The position numbers were made by a program, and so were the translations under genes. This document shows positions 52,426 to 61,434 of a DNA stretch of 64,000 bases, in pieces. Source of the stretch: an uncultured Coriobacteriaceae bacterium (lineage in GTDB: Bacteria > Actinomycetota > Coriobacteriia > Coriobacteriales > UMGS124); assembly GCA_900539345.1 (NCBI GenBank), contig UQBS01000005.1, positions 22,838 through 86,837 on the forward strand, read 5' to 3'. Every line of letters starts with the position of its first letter. Position 1 is the stretch's first letter. The notes under the pieces are model-generated. The model saw only the letters and a program-made list of their open reading frames with translations, made no database searches and was not told the DNA's origin.

Positions 52426-54339
52426 CTAGAGCGTGTCTTCAAGCATGCATGCCACGAACTGCTGGGCGCCCATCGTTGACGGCTCGGCCATGCCCAGCTC
52501 GCGCAGAAGAACACTGGGGGCGAGCATGGCAAGGTCGCCGGTTGCAGTCCGCTTGATGCGCTTCACGCGTGCCCCCAAGGCCTGCGCACGGTCGGGCGCA
52601 GCCCCTTGGACATAGGACATCGTGAGCCAATTGCGCGCCTTATGGAGAAGCCCGCGCCACAGGCGGCACTCGTTTTCGAAGCGAGCAGGCGACTCTTCAC
52701 GCGTCGCATGGGGGGCCACACCCTCGTTGAGACCGAGCAGCACACAGGCCTTGGCTTCGAGACCCGCAAAGGCGGCGGGGATGCCCACGCGCACATCCCA
52801 CAGCCTGCCGCCAAACCCGCGGTCCACCGCAGCCAGGTTGGCCCGACTGAAGAACTTGCCGGCACTTTGGGCAACGACAGGCTCGCACAGGCGCGTGAAC
52901 GTGAGGTTCTCGTTGGGCGACACGATATCGATGAGCTGGCGACCGTGCTTGCGACTCGCCTTGGCGATGAGCGCGCAGGCCTGCGCATAGCGCTTGGCGA
53001 GAAGCTCTGCCCCCTCGAAGGGCTCGGGAGCAGAAGCGTCAAGCGAGGCGAGGGCGTCGAGAACGTGCATGTTGCGCTCAGCAGCGTAGGTAACAAGTCC
53101 CGCCCAGGCTTTCGCGGAGATGTCCGCGCGGCCCAGGCCAACCCAGGTTCGCCAACACATGAGATCGCGCTCGTCAGCCGCGAGACCCAGCAGCGTGAAC
53201 GATTGAAGCGTGGCCACGCTCGCAACACGACGGGGGTCTCCGCCCACAGGCTGGCTCTCAGTGCAGGTAACTGTGGCGATACCCGCCGCCTTGAGCTTCT
53301 GGCAGGCGTCCTTGAGCATGCTTCCCTGGGGAATGACCACGCATACCTCGTTGGGGTACACGAGGTCGTCGAACGGGATCGGCTCGCAGCCGTCCTTTGC
53401 CACCTGGGTCCCGCCCTCCCCAGCCGCAGATGCGGCTTCGGTCAGCTCCAGGTCTTGAGAGAGATCCACCGCGACATTGCCGAGAATGTACTTCACGGTC
53501 TTCGCGCAGGTCTGGACCTCAGTGAGGGGCTCGGGCGACTTCACGACGAACGTGTCTTCCGGAAAATCGAGCGGAGCCTGCGCAAGGCGTGTGGGCTCGA
53601 CGGCGCGTGCCTGCGCGAAGCGGGCAAGGCTCGTGCCCGTCGCCGCCGCGTCGAAGAAGGGGTTGGCGACGCTGCAATCACCGGCGAGCAACAGTTCCTG
53701 GCCAGCGAGCGCCTCAATAAGGCGCAGCTGCGCCAGGCCGATGAGGTTCGCGTCATCCACGAGCACATGAGACGCGCCCAGGCGCTGGGCGATTTCAGGA
53801 CGGGAGCGCACGGCGCCGAGGGCGCGGGCACCCAGCTCGCGCACGTCATAGGCACCAAACGCAGCGAGCGCGTCGACATAGCGACGGGCGGGCTCGCCCT
53901 GAGGCTCGGGCAGCTCACCTGTATCCCATGCGCGATACAGCTCCTTGCAGGCCGCGGCGAGGTCCTCTTTGCCCATGCCCGCCTGACGCAGGTCGGCGAT
54001 GAGAATGGAGCGCTCAACGTCGAGCAGTACGCGCGGACCGTGGCCGTACAACGCTTGCGCATCCTTGTCGGCAAGCGCCTCGTAGCTGAGCGCTCGGGCC
54101 GACACCACGCGCAGGCGCTCGACCGACTCCGGACCGGCGGACACGCGAAATCCCAGGCGACGCTTGAACGCGGCCGCCGCATCCTTCGAGGCGCACACAA
54201 CCATGAGGTCGGCGACATCGCAGCCGCCGTCGAGCAAGGCGCGGGCGCGCTCAAGCAGCCGCCCCGTCTTGCCGCTTGACTGCGCGCCCTCGAGTATCGC
54301 GACCGTCGGGCTTTGCTGGCCGGCCATGGCTAGAGCCAC
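52426..54339 (-). CDS. SF1-helicase-like ATPase A (UvrD/Rep superfamily, divergent)
   Basis: 637 residues. Walker A is GAQSSGKT (18-25), motif II is VLVDDAN (192-198) where VDExQ is usual, and LLLAGDCSVA (217-225) stands for the GDxxQS motif. Near the end, FAGLEAKACVLLGLNEGVAPHATREE followed by ENECRLWRGLLHKARNWLTMSYV matches the UvrD KGLEFDxVFLxGLNEGxxP and EERRLxYVALTRARxxL motifs in worn form. No nuclease domain. Starts at GTG 54339, overlapping the gene upstream by 10 bases, or at ATG 54327. Last of a six-gene operon with TorD and a ferredoxin. Whether it unwinds DNA is uncertain. Confidence 0.7.
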   Translation of the reverse strand: MALAMAGQQSPTVAILEGAQSSGKTGRLLERARALLDGGCDVADLMVVCASKDAAAAFKRRLGFRVSAGPESVERLRVVSARALSYEALADKDAQALYGHGPRVLLDVERSILIADLRQAGMGKEDLAAACKELYRAWDTGELPEPQGEPARRYVDALAAFGAYDVRELGARALGAVRSRPEIAQRLGASHVLVDDANLIGLAQLRLIEALAGQELLLAGDCSVANPFFDAAATGTSLARFAQARAVEPTRLAQAPLDFPEDTFVVKSPEPLTEVQTCAKTVKYILGNVAVDLSQDLELTEAASAAGEGGTQVAKDGCEPIPFDDLVYPNEVCVVIPQGSMLKDACQKLKAAGIATVTCTESQPVGGDPRRVASVATLQSFTLLGLAADERDLMCWRTWVGLGRADISAKAWAGLVTYAAERNMHVLDALASLDASAPEPFEGAELLAKRYAQACALIAKASRKHGRQLIDIVSPNENLTFTRLCEPVVAQSAGKFFSRANLAAVDRGFGGRLWDVRVGIPAAFAGLEAKACVLLGLNEGVAPHATREESPARFENECRLWRGLLHKARNWLTMSYVQGAAPDRAQALGARVKRIKRTATGDLAMLAPSVLLRELGMAEPSTMGAQQFVACMLEDTL

Positions 54340-55127
54340 GCACCCTTGGCGGAGTCAAACTCGCGCTGGGTTCCATCGGCTGCCACCACGCCCCACACGC
54401 TGTAGTCGATGACGAGGGGCTCGACGGCGGGCGTCTCAGCGGGCTGCTCCTCGGAATCGGCTGCCGAGACGGCCTGATCGTCGGCAGGGGCGGCGTCGGC
54501 GGCCGTGTCGGACTCAGCGGACTGCTCGGCCTCAGCGGGCTGCTCGCCTGCGGCCTGTGCGGCGGCCTCGGCCTGCTCCTCTGCCTGCTTGGCAGCCTCG
54601 GCCTGTTTGACCTGCCAGGCGGCGCGCTGGGCGGCAAGCGACTGCGCGGAGGGCAGGCGCACCTCGACGGGGCCCTCACCGAAGGTGCCAGCGTTGCACA
54701 GGTCGCGCAGCTGGGCGGCGACGTCTTCGAATACGGGCAGCTCGGTGCCGGGCTCAACCGTAAAGCGCACGACATTCTTGGCCATGAGCAGGTCAATCTC
54801 GCGATAGTCGACCGTCTGCTCGCCGCGCTCGCCACGGCTCTTGTTGAAGCTCTTGATGTTCTCGCCCACGAAGTAGCGCTTGCCGGCGAGCCATTCCTTC
54901 ACGTGAGGCCACACCTCGTCGGCGCCCTCGTCGGCGCTGAGCCAGTACTTCTTGGCGAAGTTCACCTTGAGCTGCATCACGTTGACGGCCGGGTCGGTGG
55001 CGGGGTGGCTGCGCACCGTGGTGGGCGCGAGGTGGATGAAAGCCCTCTTTACGTCGGCGGCGGACTCGGCGTTGTACTCGCGCTCGTCAAGCGAGGCGAT
55101 GAGCATAAGCGATGGATGAACGATCAT
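54330..55127 (-). CDS. Uncharacterised protein between two helicase-like genes
   Basis: 265 residues from the ATG at 55127 (GAAAGG upstream). Residues 1-150 look folded, alpha/beta, with VKRAFIHLAPTTVRSHPATDPAVNVMQLKVNFAKKYWLSADEGADEVW and LLMAKNVVRFTVEPGTELP. Residues about 155-240 are an Ala/Glu/Gln-rich helix and acidic low-complexity stretch; a short conserved-looking end (LVIDYSVWGVVAADGTQREFDSAKGAWL) follows. No family recognised. Its stop overlaps the start of helicase-like A, which argues for coexpression and a shared role. Confidence 0.7.
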   Translation of the reverse strand: MIVHPSLMLIASLDEREYNAESAADVKRAFIHLAPTTVRSHPATDPAVNVMQLKVNFAKKYWLSADEGADEVWPHVKEWLAGKRYFVGENIKSFNKSRGERGEQTVDYREIDLLMAKNVVRFTVEPGTELPVFEDVAAQLRDLCNAGTFGEGPVEVRLPSAQSLAAQRAAWQVKQAEAAKQAEEQAEAAAQAAGEQPAEAEQSAESDTAADAAPADDQAVSAADSEEQPAETPAVEPLVIDYSVWGVVAADGTQREFDSAKGAWL

Positions 55128-55146
55128 GGCATGACCTTTCTCAAAG

Positions 55147-55178
55147 GCCGCAGGCGACACCGATGCGCCACCTGCGGC
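55147..55178 (-). terminator. Hairpin between helicase-like B and the uncharacterised gene
   Basis: GCCGCAGG/CCTGCGGC with an inner GGCG/CGCC, followed on the minus strand by CTTTGAG. It could attenuate expression of the last two genes. Confidence 0.5.
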
Positions 55179-55187
55179 TCTGTGCGT

Positions 55188-57182
55188 CTAATACGTCCGT
55201 ACCTGCGCGCGCAGGTCCTGCTCGTCGAAAGCGATGACGCCCCAGGCAGCCAGGGCATAGTCGGCGATGACGCTGCGGCGCACGCTCATGTGGCGGCGTC
55301 CGTCGGCGCCGGCGCTCACACGGTAGCCCTTGAGGTTAAGCTTCTCGGACACCTCGAGGTCGACATCGGCAAATGAGCTGATGGCGAGCGTTTTCTTGAC
55401 ACATCCTGCCAGGGTGTAGAAGAGCGCGCGGGCCTTCTTGTCGATGCTCTGGCGCACCTTGGCGGAGGCGCTGGCCGCATCGAAGTAAGCGTGCTCGGGA
55501 AGCCAGCCGTTCATGCAGCCGGCAAGCACCAGGTGGTCGCACGACACGCCTGCCACATCGGCATAGGTGCACACGCTCACGCCGGCCGCGTCGCCAAAGA
55601 AGTCGCGGCGAGTCGCGCGGGCATGCACGCTGGCAAACATCTGGGCCGCGCTGGCATCGGGGCCCGCGGCCAGGCAAGCGTCGAGAAGCGCCTCGCCCAT
55701 GCGACGAACGCCCAGCTTGGAGGCGAGCTTGTCGATGAGGGAGCGGCCCGTGAGACCTGCAAGCTCGTCGATGATGGCGCGCCCCGCCAGATAGGCTTCG
55801 GCCACAGCGTCATGCGTGGACCCGATGCTGCCCTCGGACACGGCGGCGACCAGGCTCTCAAGCGCCTCGACGATGGTCTTGCCCTCCTCGGCGCAGTCGT
55901 GTGTGGCGAGCTCGCAGAACACGTTGCTGCATGCCACATAGTCGCCCACGCCGCACCACACGCGCCAGCAGATGCCGTCCTGAGGATTGGCAAGAAGACC
56001 CAGCATGCTTACGAAACGTGCCTCGTCGCACTCCTCGACCTTGCGGAAGTTTGCGCTCACGAGCTGGCCAGTCGCCATCTTGCGCACAGGTAGGCCGGTT
56101 GCCTTGAGGGCCTTGGCAAGCGAGCGGGCCCAGGTGAGGTTGGGCGCGGCAACAACAACCTGCGAGGGGTCGGCACCGGCATCCACCTTGTCTTTCACCC
56201 AGGACGCAACCTTGCCGAACTCCTCCTTCCACCCGAAGCTTTCGAGCAGCTCAACGCCCTCGACAGGCGCAGCCGCGCAAGGCACGGTGTACGTGTCGGT
56301 GACCTCGTGCTCGCCACACGAGTCGAGAAGGCCCAACGAGAGCGCGTCGAAGAAGCCCGAGTCGGCCAGCTGGGAGGCGGCGCCGGCAACCGCGCCGGGT
56401 GCCGGGGCAGGCAGCGCCACGCTCACCGCGCCCTCGTTGCGGGTGCGGAACTCCTCGATTCCCTTGCCGTACGGGAAGGGGTCGGCACCCTCGGAGGCGT
56501 CGGTGGGGTCGGCGCAAGCCCACAGGCTCTCGGGGGCCAGGGCCTCGAGCACAAGCTGCGAGGCACGGTTAAGCGCCTGGTAGTCATCCACCACAAAGTG
56601 ACGCGCAGGCAGCGCGCGCGAAGGCTCGGCCAGTGTGGCCAGGTAATGCACGCACATACCGGCAAGCTCGCAGGGATGGATGGGGCCGTAGGCGGTAAGG
56701 CAGGTACGAGCCAGGTTGAAGACCGTCTGCTCGTCCTTCTCCCAGAAGAAATAGGGGTCGTCAGTCTCGAGGGTCGTGAGGCTCTTGCGGAAAAAACCGA
56801 GCATGCCCTTGAGCTGCTTGGCCGCCACGCCCGTGGTCTTGAGGTCCTCCTTCACGAAGTCGTCCTCAAAAGGCATGATGAGCCTGGGGGCGCGATGCGT
56901 GAACGTCTGGGCCTCGGGAGTCGACAGGATCGAAAGCTCCAGATCGCGCGCGCAGGTCACAGTCACGCCGCGTGCCGCCACGTCGGCCATCGCCTGCACG
57001 GCCGCGTCACTGCCGGCAACGACGCACACCTGCTCGGCCGGCACACCCGAGCAGAGCAGTGCCTCGACGCGCGCTCGCACAAGGGCCGTCTTGCCCGCGT
57101 TGTGCGGGCCCTGCGCCATGAGGAAGCGCACCTGGGCGTTTGCCTGCACCGCCTCCTGGGCGGTCATGGTCTGCAAAGTCAT
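55188..57182 (-). CDS. SF1-helicase-like ATPase B (UvrD/Rep superfamily, divergent)
   Basis: 664 residues, laid out like ATPase A. Walker A GPHNAGKT (25-32), motif II HFVVDDYQ (195-202) close to the UvrD VDEYQ, no GDxxQ motif III (ADPTDAS in its place), and a worn C-terminal block VSVCTYADVAGVSCDHLVLAGCMNGWLPEHAYF corresponding to the TVHxAKGLEFDxVxLxGLNEGxxP region. The motif VI arginines are not evident. RBS GGAAGAAG. Starts 10 bases after the poly-ferredoxin gene. Probably a paralogue of ATPase A; activity is unproven. Confidence 0.68.
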   Translation of the reverse strand: MTLQTMTAQEAVQANAQVRFLMAQGPHNAGKTALVRARVEALLCSGVPAEQVCVVAGSDAAVQAMADVAARGVTVTCARDLELSILSTPEAQTFTHRAPRLIMPFEDDFVKEDLKTTGVAAKQLKGMLGFFRKSLTTLETDDPYFFWEKDEQTVFNLARTCLTAYGPIHPCELAGMCVHYLATLAEPSRALPARHFVVDDYQALNRASQLVLEALAPESLWACADPTDASEGADPFPYGKGIEEFRTRNEGAVSVALPAPAPGAVAGAASQLADSGFFDALSLGLLDSCGEHEVTDTYTVPCAAAPVEGVELLESFGWKEEFGKVASWVKDKVDAGADPSQVVVAAPNLTWARSLAKALKATGLPVRKMATGQLVSANFRKVEECDEARFVSMLGLLANPQDGICWRVWCGVGDYVACSNVFCELATHDCAEEGKTIVEALESLVAAVSEGSIGSTHDAVAEAYLAGRAIIDELAGLTGRSLIDKLASKLGVRRMGEALLDACLAAGPDASAAQMFASVHARATRRDFFGDAAGVSVCTYADVAGVSCDHLVLAGCMNGWLPEHAYFDAASASAKVRQSIDKKARALFYTLAGCVKKTLAISSFADVDLEVSEKLNLKGYRVSAGADGRRHMSVRRSVIADYALAAWGVIAFDEQDLRAQVRTY

Positions 57183-57192
57183 GGTCTTCTTC

Positions 57193-58419
57193 CTACCGTT
57201 CGTATATCTGTTCGATGTTAAGCATCTTCTTCATGCGGTTGACCACGGAGTGGGCGCGACCCCTGTCGTCGGTCACACTCGGCAGCACCCAGTGCTGCAC
57301 CACCGCGCCCGAAGCCACGTCGGGAGCCATGACGTCCTCGTAGAGCGTGAGCGCGTCGGTGGGGCAGATGTCGGTGCAGCAGCGGCACTTCACACAGTCG
57401 GCGGGAGAATGGTCCACGCCCTCGCCCGTCTCGTCCTTCCACTTCGTGATGGCACCCGTGGGGCAGAACGTCGCGCAGCCGTAGCACGTGCGGCACTTCG
57501 AGGCGTCGATCACCACGCGACCCCACAGCCTCGTGTCAAGCGTCACGTTCTCGGGCTCGCCGAGCTCGGCAAGCGCGTCGAGCAGGCGCTCACGACGGTC
57601 GGGGATGAAGTGGGGCAAGGTGCCGTCCTTCATCGTCTTCATGAAGCGGGCCGCCTGGGCACGGCCGCTCTCGTCGCACACGACCTCGGGCTCGTCGGAC
57701 TTCAACACTTCCGGCGTCACCGCGTCGCTCAGGGCGCACAGCATGGAGCGGCCCGTCTCGCTCAAGAGGCGTCGGCGGTTCTCGTCGTAAGGTAGCGACT
57801 GGGTGAAGGCGCTCTTCTCGCCCTCGTCAAGCATGGCCTCGCGGGGCAGCTTGTCGGTGAGCTCGACGCGCACGTCGCTTCTCCAGGCACCCAACAGCTC
57901 GTCTGCCGTGGCGGCGACCAGCTCGTAGGTCTGCTTGCCCACGCTGCGCTCGCAGGTGTCGCACGCACCGTGCACGAGCACCACCCGGTCGGCACCGGCA
58001 GCAACCAGGCTCACGCACACCGACTCGTCCACACGGCCGAGGCAGCGCACGCGCGTGGCGCGCTGCGGGTCGACGCAGGCGGCGTAGCGCTCCCAAGCGT
58101 GGTCGCACATGACGACGCCCACGCCCTTGGCGGCGATGAGCGCGTCGAGCGCCGTGGTGGCGAGCACCGCGTCGTTGGGGTTGTTTGCCTCAAGCGCGCA
58201 GGTGGGACATACCGTGGCGCATGTGCCGCAGCCCACGCACAGGTCGGAGTCGACGCTCACCTCGTCCTGCGTGATGGAGATGGCACCCGTCGTGCAGGCG
58301 TCGGCGCACTTGGTGCACGACGCCTTGCGGTTGCGCATGACGGCGCAGCGATACGGAAACGCCTTCAACACGTCGCTGGCGATGCCATCAAACACCCCCA
58401 GCATTCTGCTCGTAGCCAT
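57193..58419 (-). CDS. Poly-ferredoxin with an MvhD/FrhD-like middle domain
   Basis: 408 residues. Two [4Fe-4S] motifs near the N-terminus (Cys35/38/42 with Cys25 nearby, and CVGCGTCATVCP at 61-72), a central region RVRCLGRVDESVCVSLVAAGADRVVLVHGACDTCERS resembling the small FeS subunit of methyl-viologen/F420 hydrogenases, and two more motifs at the end (CRTCYGCATFCP and CVKCRCCTDICP). Likely moves electrons between soluble carriers and the molybdoenzyme. No export signal, so cytoplasmic. Directly follows torD. Confidence 0.8.
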   Translation of the reverse strand: MATSRMLGVFDGIASDVLKAFPYRCAVMRNRKASCTKCADACTTGAISITQDEVSVDSDLCVGCGTCATVCPTCALEANNPNDAVLATTALDALIAAKGVGVVMCDHAWERYAACVDPQRATRVRCLGRVDESVCVSLVAAGADRVVLVHGACDTCERSVGKQTYELVAATADELLGAWRSDVRVELTDKLPREAMLDEGEKSAFTQSLPYDENRRRLLSETGRSMLCALSDAVTPEVLKSDEPEVVCDESGRAQAARFMKTMKDGTLPHFIPDRRERLLDALAELGEPENVTLDTRLWGRVVIDASKCRTCYGCATFCPTGAITKWKDETGEGVDHSPADCVKCRCCTDICPTDALTLYEDVMAPDVASGAVVQHWVLPSVTDDRGRAHSVVNRMKKMLNIEQIYER

Positions 58420-58421
58420 GG

Positions 58422-59135
58422 CTAGGCGTCCACGCCGTCGAGGAGGTCGTCGAGAGCCTCCACCTCGGTCTGCACGAAGCCCAGGAGCAACTCACCGGCG
58501 CCGATGTAGAGGTCGGTCTGAGAAAAGTACTTGATGTCGGAGACGAACATGGGCACCCAGTTTGCAAGGTGCTGGCCTACGAAGGCGCGCTGGGTCTTGA
58601 GCATCTCCACGGCCTCGTCCTCCTTGCCCTCCTTGAGAGCCTTGGCCGTGCGCTCGCTCATGACCTGCATGAACTCGAGCTCAAGGGCAATGTGGTCCTC
58701 GCAGTCGTTCCACTCTTCGCCCTTCTTCAGCAGGTTGGCGCGGTAGATGGCAAGCACCTCGTCGCGGGCGTCCTGCATGAGCAGGCGCTTCTCGGAGGTA
58801 TGGACGCTTTCGAAGGGGTAGGCGGCGGAGCGACCGTTGTTGCCGTGGCCGATGAACGTACGGGCATAGTCGCGCGCCAGGTCGAGCAGCGTGTCCTCCC
58901 AGGTGCCCTTGAGGTAGTTGTACATGGTGCGGTAACCGTAATCCACATGCTCGTTACCCGTGGAGGTGGGGAACTTCAGGTGGCGCAGCTCCTCGAGGAA
59001 CTTGCCGTCGACCTCGACGCGGAAGATGCGCGCGAGCAGGCCGTACGTGCGGGCGCGACGGGTCATGAAATCAACGAGCTCGCAGCCCTCGACGACTTCC
59101 TCGGTCTGGTCGGGCATGGCGATGGGGTCAGTCAT
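58422..59135 (-). CDS. torD: TorD/DmsD-family chaperone for molybdoenzymes
   Basis: 237 residues, all-helical. LARDYARTFIGHGNNGRSAAYPFESVHTSEKRLLMQDARDEVLAIYRANLLKKGEEWNDCEDHIALELEFM contains the TorD-family EYxRLF-type and YPYESVY and DHIxLELEFM motifs. Such proteins bind the signal or apo-form of DMSO-reductase-family subunits until the cofactor is in. The likely client is the oxidoreductase at 61435-64000. Sits 2 bases before the poly-ferredoxin gene. Confidence 0.9.
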   Translation of the reverse strand: MTDPIAMPDQTEEVVEGCELVDFMTRRARTYGLLARIFRVEVDGKFLEELRHLKFPTSTGNEHVDYGYRTMYNYLKGTWEDTLLDLARDYARTFIGHGNNGRSAAYPFESVHTSEKRLLMQDARDEVLAIYRANLLKKGEEWNDCEDHIALELEFMQVMSERTAKALKEGKEDEAVEMLKTQRAFVGQHLANWVPMFVSDIKYFSQTDLYIGAGELLLGFVQTEVEALDDLLDGVDA

Positions 59136-59147
59136 CTTGCAGCTCCT

Positions 59148-59969
59148 TTAGGCTTGTGCGGTCGCGTTCTTCTTGAGGTAGTTCTCGCCCAGGTCGGTAA
59201 GGCACCAGCCGCGGTTCTTCCACTCCACGGCGCCCACCTCCTGCAGGCAGTCGATGAAGTGGCTCGGAGCCTTGTGCGGGTTCTCGAGACGCTCGTCACC
59301 GGCATAGCGGTCGTTGATGGCGCCCATCGTGCGACCCTGCTCGTGCAGGAAGTCCAACAGGTCCCTATAGATGTCGGCATAGCGGGCGTCGCGCACGCCA
59401 ATGAGCTCGTCGAGCTCGGAACCCTCGCGGCACTCGGCAAGCACGGTGAGGCCGGCGTCGGTGGCCAACCAGGTCGCCTGCTGGGGCTCCTTGATCTCGA
59501 GGTACTCAACGCCGTCCTCGTCGACGGCCTCGTCGGCGTTCTCGGGCAGCTTGGCGACCAATGCTCCGGACTTCTCGAGCATGGTGCACAGCGACAGCGC
59601 CGAGTACACGCTGAAGCAATCTTTCTGGAACTCGTCGACCATCTCGGTCACTTCGTCGGAGGTGCGTTCCTGGCAGCACAGCTCGATGATCTTGAGAAGC
59701 ACGGGCTTGCGGGCGAAGTTGCGGGCGAACAGCTCGCGGATGGCGTCCTCGGGGCAGGCGAAGCGGCTCTGGTCGTAGACGCTCGGCTTCTTCTGCGACT
59801 CGGGCATCTCCTTGATGACAGGCAGCTCCTCGATCTCGTCGGCGGCAACCGCCTCGGGGTCGTCGGGATCGGGGGCAAAGGGATCGAACTCGTCGGTGTC
59901 GACGATCTCGAAGTCAAACCCCAAGTCGTCGAACTCCCCCACAGTGCTTTCGGACTCAAACTCAGACAT
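59148..59969 (-). CDS. Acidic protein with winged-helix-like segments
   Basis: 273 residues from the ATG at 59969 (GGGAGAGG upstream). The first 65 residues are strongly acidic (DFEIVDTDEFDPFAPDPDD). Two parts look like winged helices: about 75-165 (PVLLKIIELCCQERTSDEVTEMVDEF ... LCTMLEKSGALVAKL ... ATWLATDAGLTVLAE) and about 195-270 (DLLDFLHEQGRTMGAINDRY ... FIDCLQEVGAVEWKNRGWCLTDLGENYL). First gene of the TorD operon; it could be a regulator or an assembly factor. I do not recognise the family. Confidence 0.65.
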   Translation of the reverse strand: MSEFESESTVGEFDDLGFDFEIVDTDEFDPFAPDPDDPEAVAADEIEELPVIKEMPESQKKPSVYDQSRFACPEDAIRELFARNFARKPVLLKIIELCCQERTSDEVTEMVDEFQKDCFSVYSALSLCTMLEKSGALVAKLPENADEAVDEDGVEYLEIKEPQQATWLATDAGLTVLAECREGSELDELIGVRDARYADIYRDLLDFLHEQGRTMGAINDRYAGDERLENPHKAPSHFIDCLQEVGAVEWKNRGWCLTDLGENYLKKNATAQA

Positions 59970-60390
59970 GCGTCTATCCTCTCCCTCACTGGCGCACGGC
60001 TTGCGCTTCCGGGAGAAGATGCTAGGTCTCGCCGACACACGAGCTTCATAAACGGTGGATGATTTGAAGGGATTCATGCTGCTCATGAAGGCATCATCGG
60101 TCATGGATGAGCCGATGAACTGGGGTTTTGCTGAATGACACACAAGTGCGAAGGTCTGCGAGGGCATGTGGGGCATCGGCCGACAAGCGGGTGAAGAGAC
60201 ATACAAAGGCCAGCAAACGCGGCAGGGTACGCGAGTGTCACAGGGTGCATAGGTGCGAACAGGCTGCCGTATTGCGCTCACGAATGTGGAAGGCCGCAGC
60301 CGAAGTTCCAAATGCAAGCTCACGCCACTCAGCACGCAGCCAAAAAGTGCGGCGCTCGCCCCGATAGTCTGTTCGACGGTCGCGCACGTA

Positions 60391-60544
60391 CCAAAAGTCC
60401 CAAAAGTATGCGTTATACCGGAAGCAGGAACGCTACAAGGTTGTACGAGAAAAACGTGCAATCCATCTACCAGGTATTTTGATATCACGATAATCGAGCA
60501 TCAGACCCTGGTTGAGTTATAACGCATACTTTTGGCGTTTTTGG
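60391..60544. repeat. Long-spaced inverted repeat upstream of the TorD operon
   Basis: CCAAAAGTATGCGTTATA (60400-60417) and its perfect complement TATAACGCATACTTTTGG (60518-60535) are 100 bases apart. With flanks the arms are 27 bases (60391-60417, 60518-60544) with 24 matches, because each arm has an outer CCAAAA/TTTTGG copy. TACCAGGTA at 60471-60479 lies between them, the same core as at 42091. The rest of 59970-60694 has no gene that I can support. Confidence 0.85.
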
Positions 60545-60612
60545 ACACTAACAGGGGCCGGTTGCCGGCCAAAGGGGGCAGTGAGAGGTCCTCGCCTCGC
60601 CCGCTGCACACA

Positions 60613-60648
60613 AAAGGACCCCGCGAGATTGCTCTCGCGGGGTCCTTC
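60613..60648 (-). terminator. Strong terminator of the molybdoenzyme operon
   Basis: AAGGACCCCGCGAGA pairs with TCTCGCGGGGTCCTT around TTGC; on the minus strand it runs into TTTTGTG. It isolates the oxidoreductase genes from the TorD operon. Confidence 0.9.
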
Positions 60649-60694
60649 GGGGGGTGAGGGCCCTATGCGTTAGGGTGTACGCAAAGCTTTGGTG

Positions 60695-61432
60695 TTACTC
60701 GGCCTCGGGGTGATAGCCCATGACGGCGGGCGTACCCTGGGGCATGATGCACGAACCAGCGCCGATCCACTCGCGGTCGCGGCGGTCGCCGTAGGTGTTG
60801 CGCAGGATGTACAGGTTCTGGGGGCCGTTGCCCTCGTCGGGGAAGCTGAACATCTCGTCCTCGGTGAAGGGCTGGACGTACTCGGTGAGCTTGAAGCGGG
60901 CGTTCATGGTGGCGTCATAGGAGACGTCCTCGCCAGGCTGGCCGGGGCCCTCGAAGGACTCGAGGCCCTCGTCGAGGTCGCCGAAGAAGCGCGCACGGCC
61001 GCCGCAGGTGCGGACGCATGCGGGCAGCTCGCCCTGCTCAACGGTATCGTGGCACATGGTGCACTTCTGCACGACGTTGAGGTCCTCGTTGAGGTAGCGC
61101 ACGCCGTAAGGGCAAGCGCTGATGCACAGCTGGCAGCCGATGCACTGCTCGGCGTCAATCTGCACGGTGCCGTCGTCGAGCTTGACGGAGGCGCCGGTGG
61201 GGCAGACCTCGACGCACTCGGGGTTGGCGCAGTGCTGGCACTGAACAGGCAGGTAGTACATGTCGACGTCCGGGAAGTCACCGGTGCCGCCGGCCTTGGG
61301 CACAGGGCCAACGCGCAGAGTGCGGACCCAGAAGTTACCCACGGGGACGTCGTTGATAAGCTTGCAGGCAACGGTGCAGGAGAGGCAGCCGGTGCAGCGG
61401 TTCAGATCGGTGATGATCGCTTTCTGAGTCAT
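60695..61432 (-). CDS. dmsB: DmsB-type iron-sulfur subunit
   Basis: 245 residues with four [4Fe-4S] motifs: CTGCLSCTVAC, CQHCANPECVEVCPTGA, CIGCQLCISACPYGV and CTMC...CVRTC. Passes electrons to or from the molybdenum subunit. No signal peptide, so it is exported with its partner or acts in the cytoplasm. ATG at 61432 with GGAGG seven bases upstream, 3 bases past the catalytic-subunit stop. No NrfD/DmsC membrane anchor gene follows it. Confidence 0.9.
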   Translation of the reverse strand: MTQKAIITDLNRCTGCLSCTVACKLINDVPVGNFWVRTLRVGPVPKAGGTGDFPDVDMYYLPVQCQHCANPECVEVCPTGASVKLDDGTVQIDAEQCIGCQLCISACPYGVRYLNEDLNVVQKCTMCHDTVEQGELPACVRTCGGRARFFGDLDEGLESFEGPGQPGEDVSYDATMNARFKLTEYVQPFTEDEMFSFPDEGNGPQNLYILRNTYGDRRDREWIGAGSCIMPQGTPAVMGYHPEAE

Positions 61433-61434
61433 TG

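Noticed and set aside
52426..57182. The helicase-like pair as AddAB/RecBCD or a defence system
   Set aside because: No PD-(D/E)xK nuclease motif, no reverse transcriptase, methylase or other defence partner, and several helicase motifs are worn; neighbours are respiratory accessory genes.
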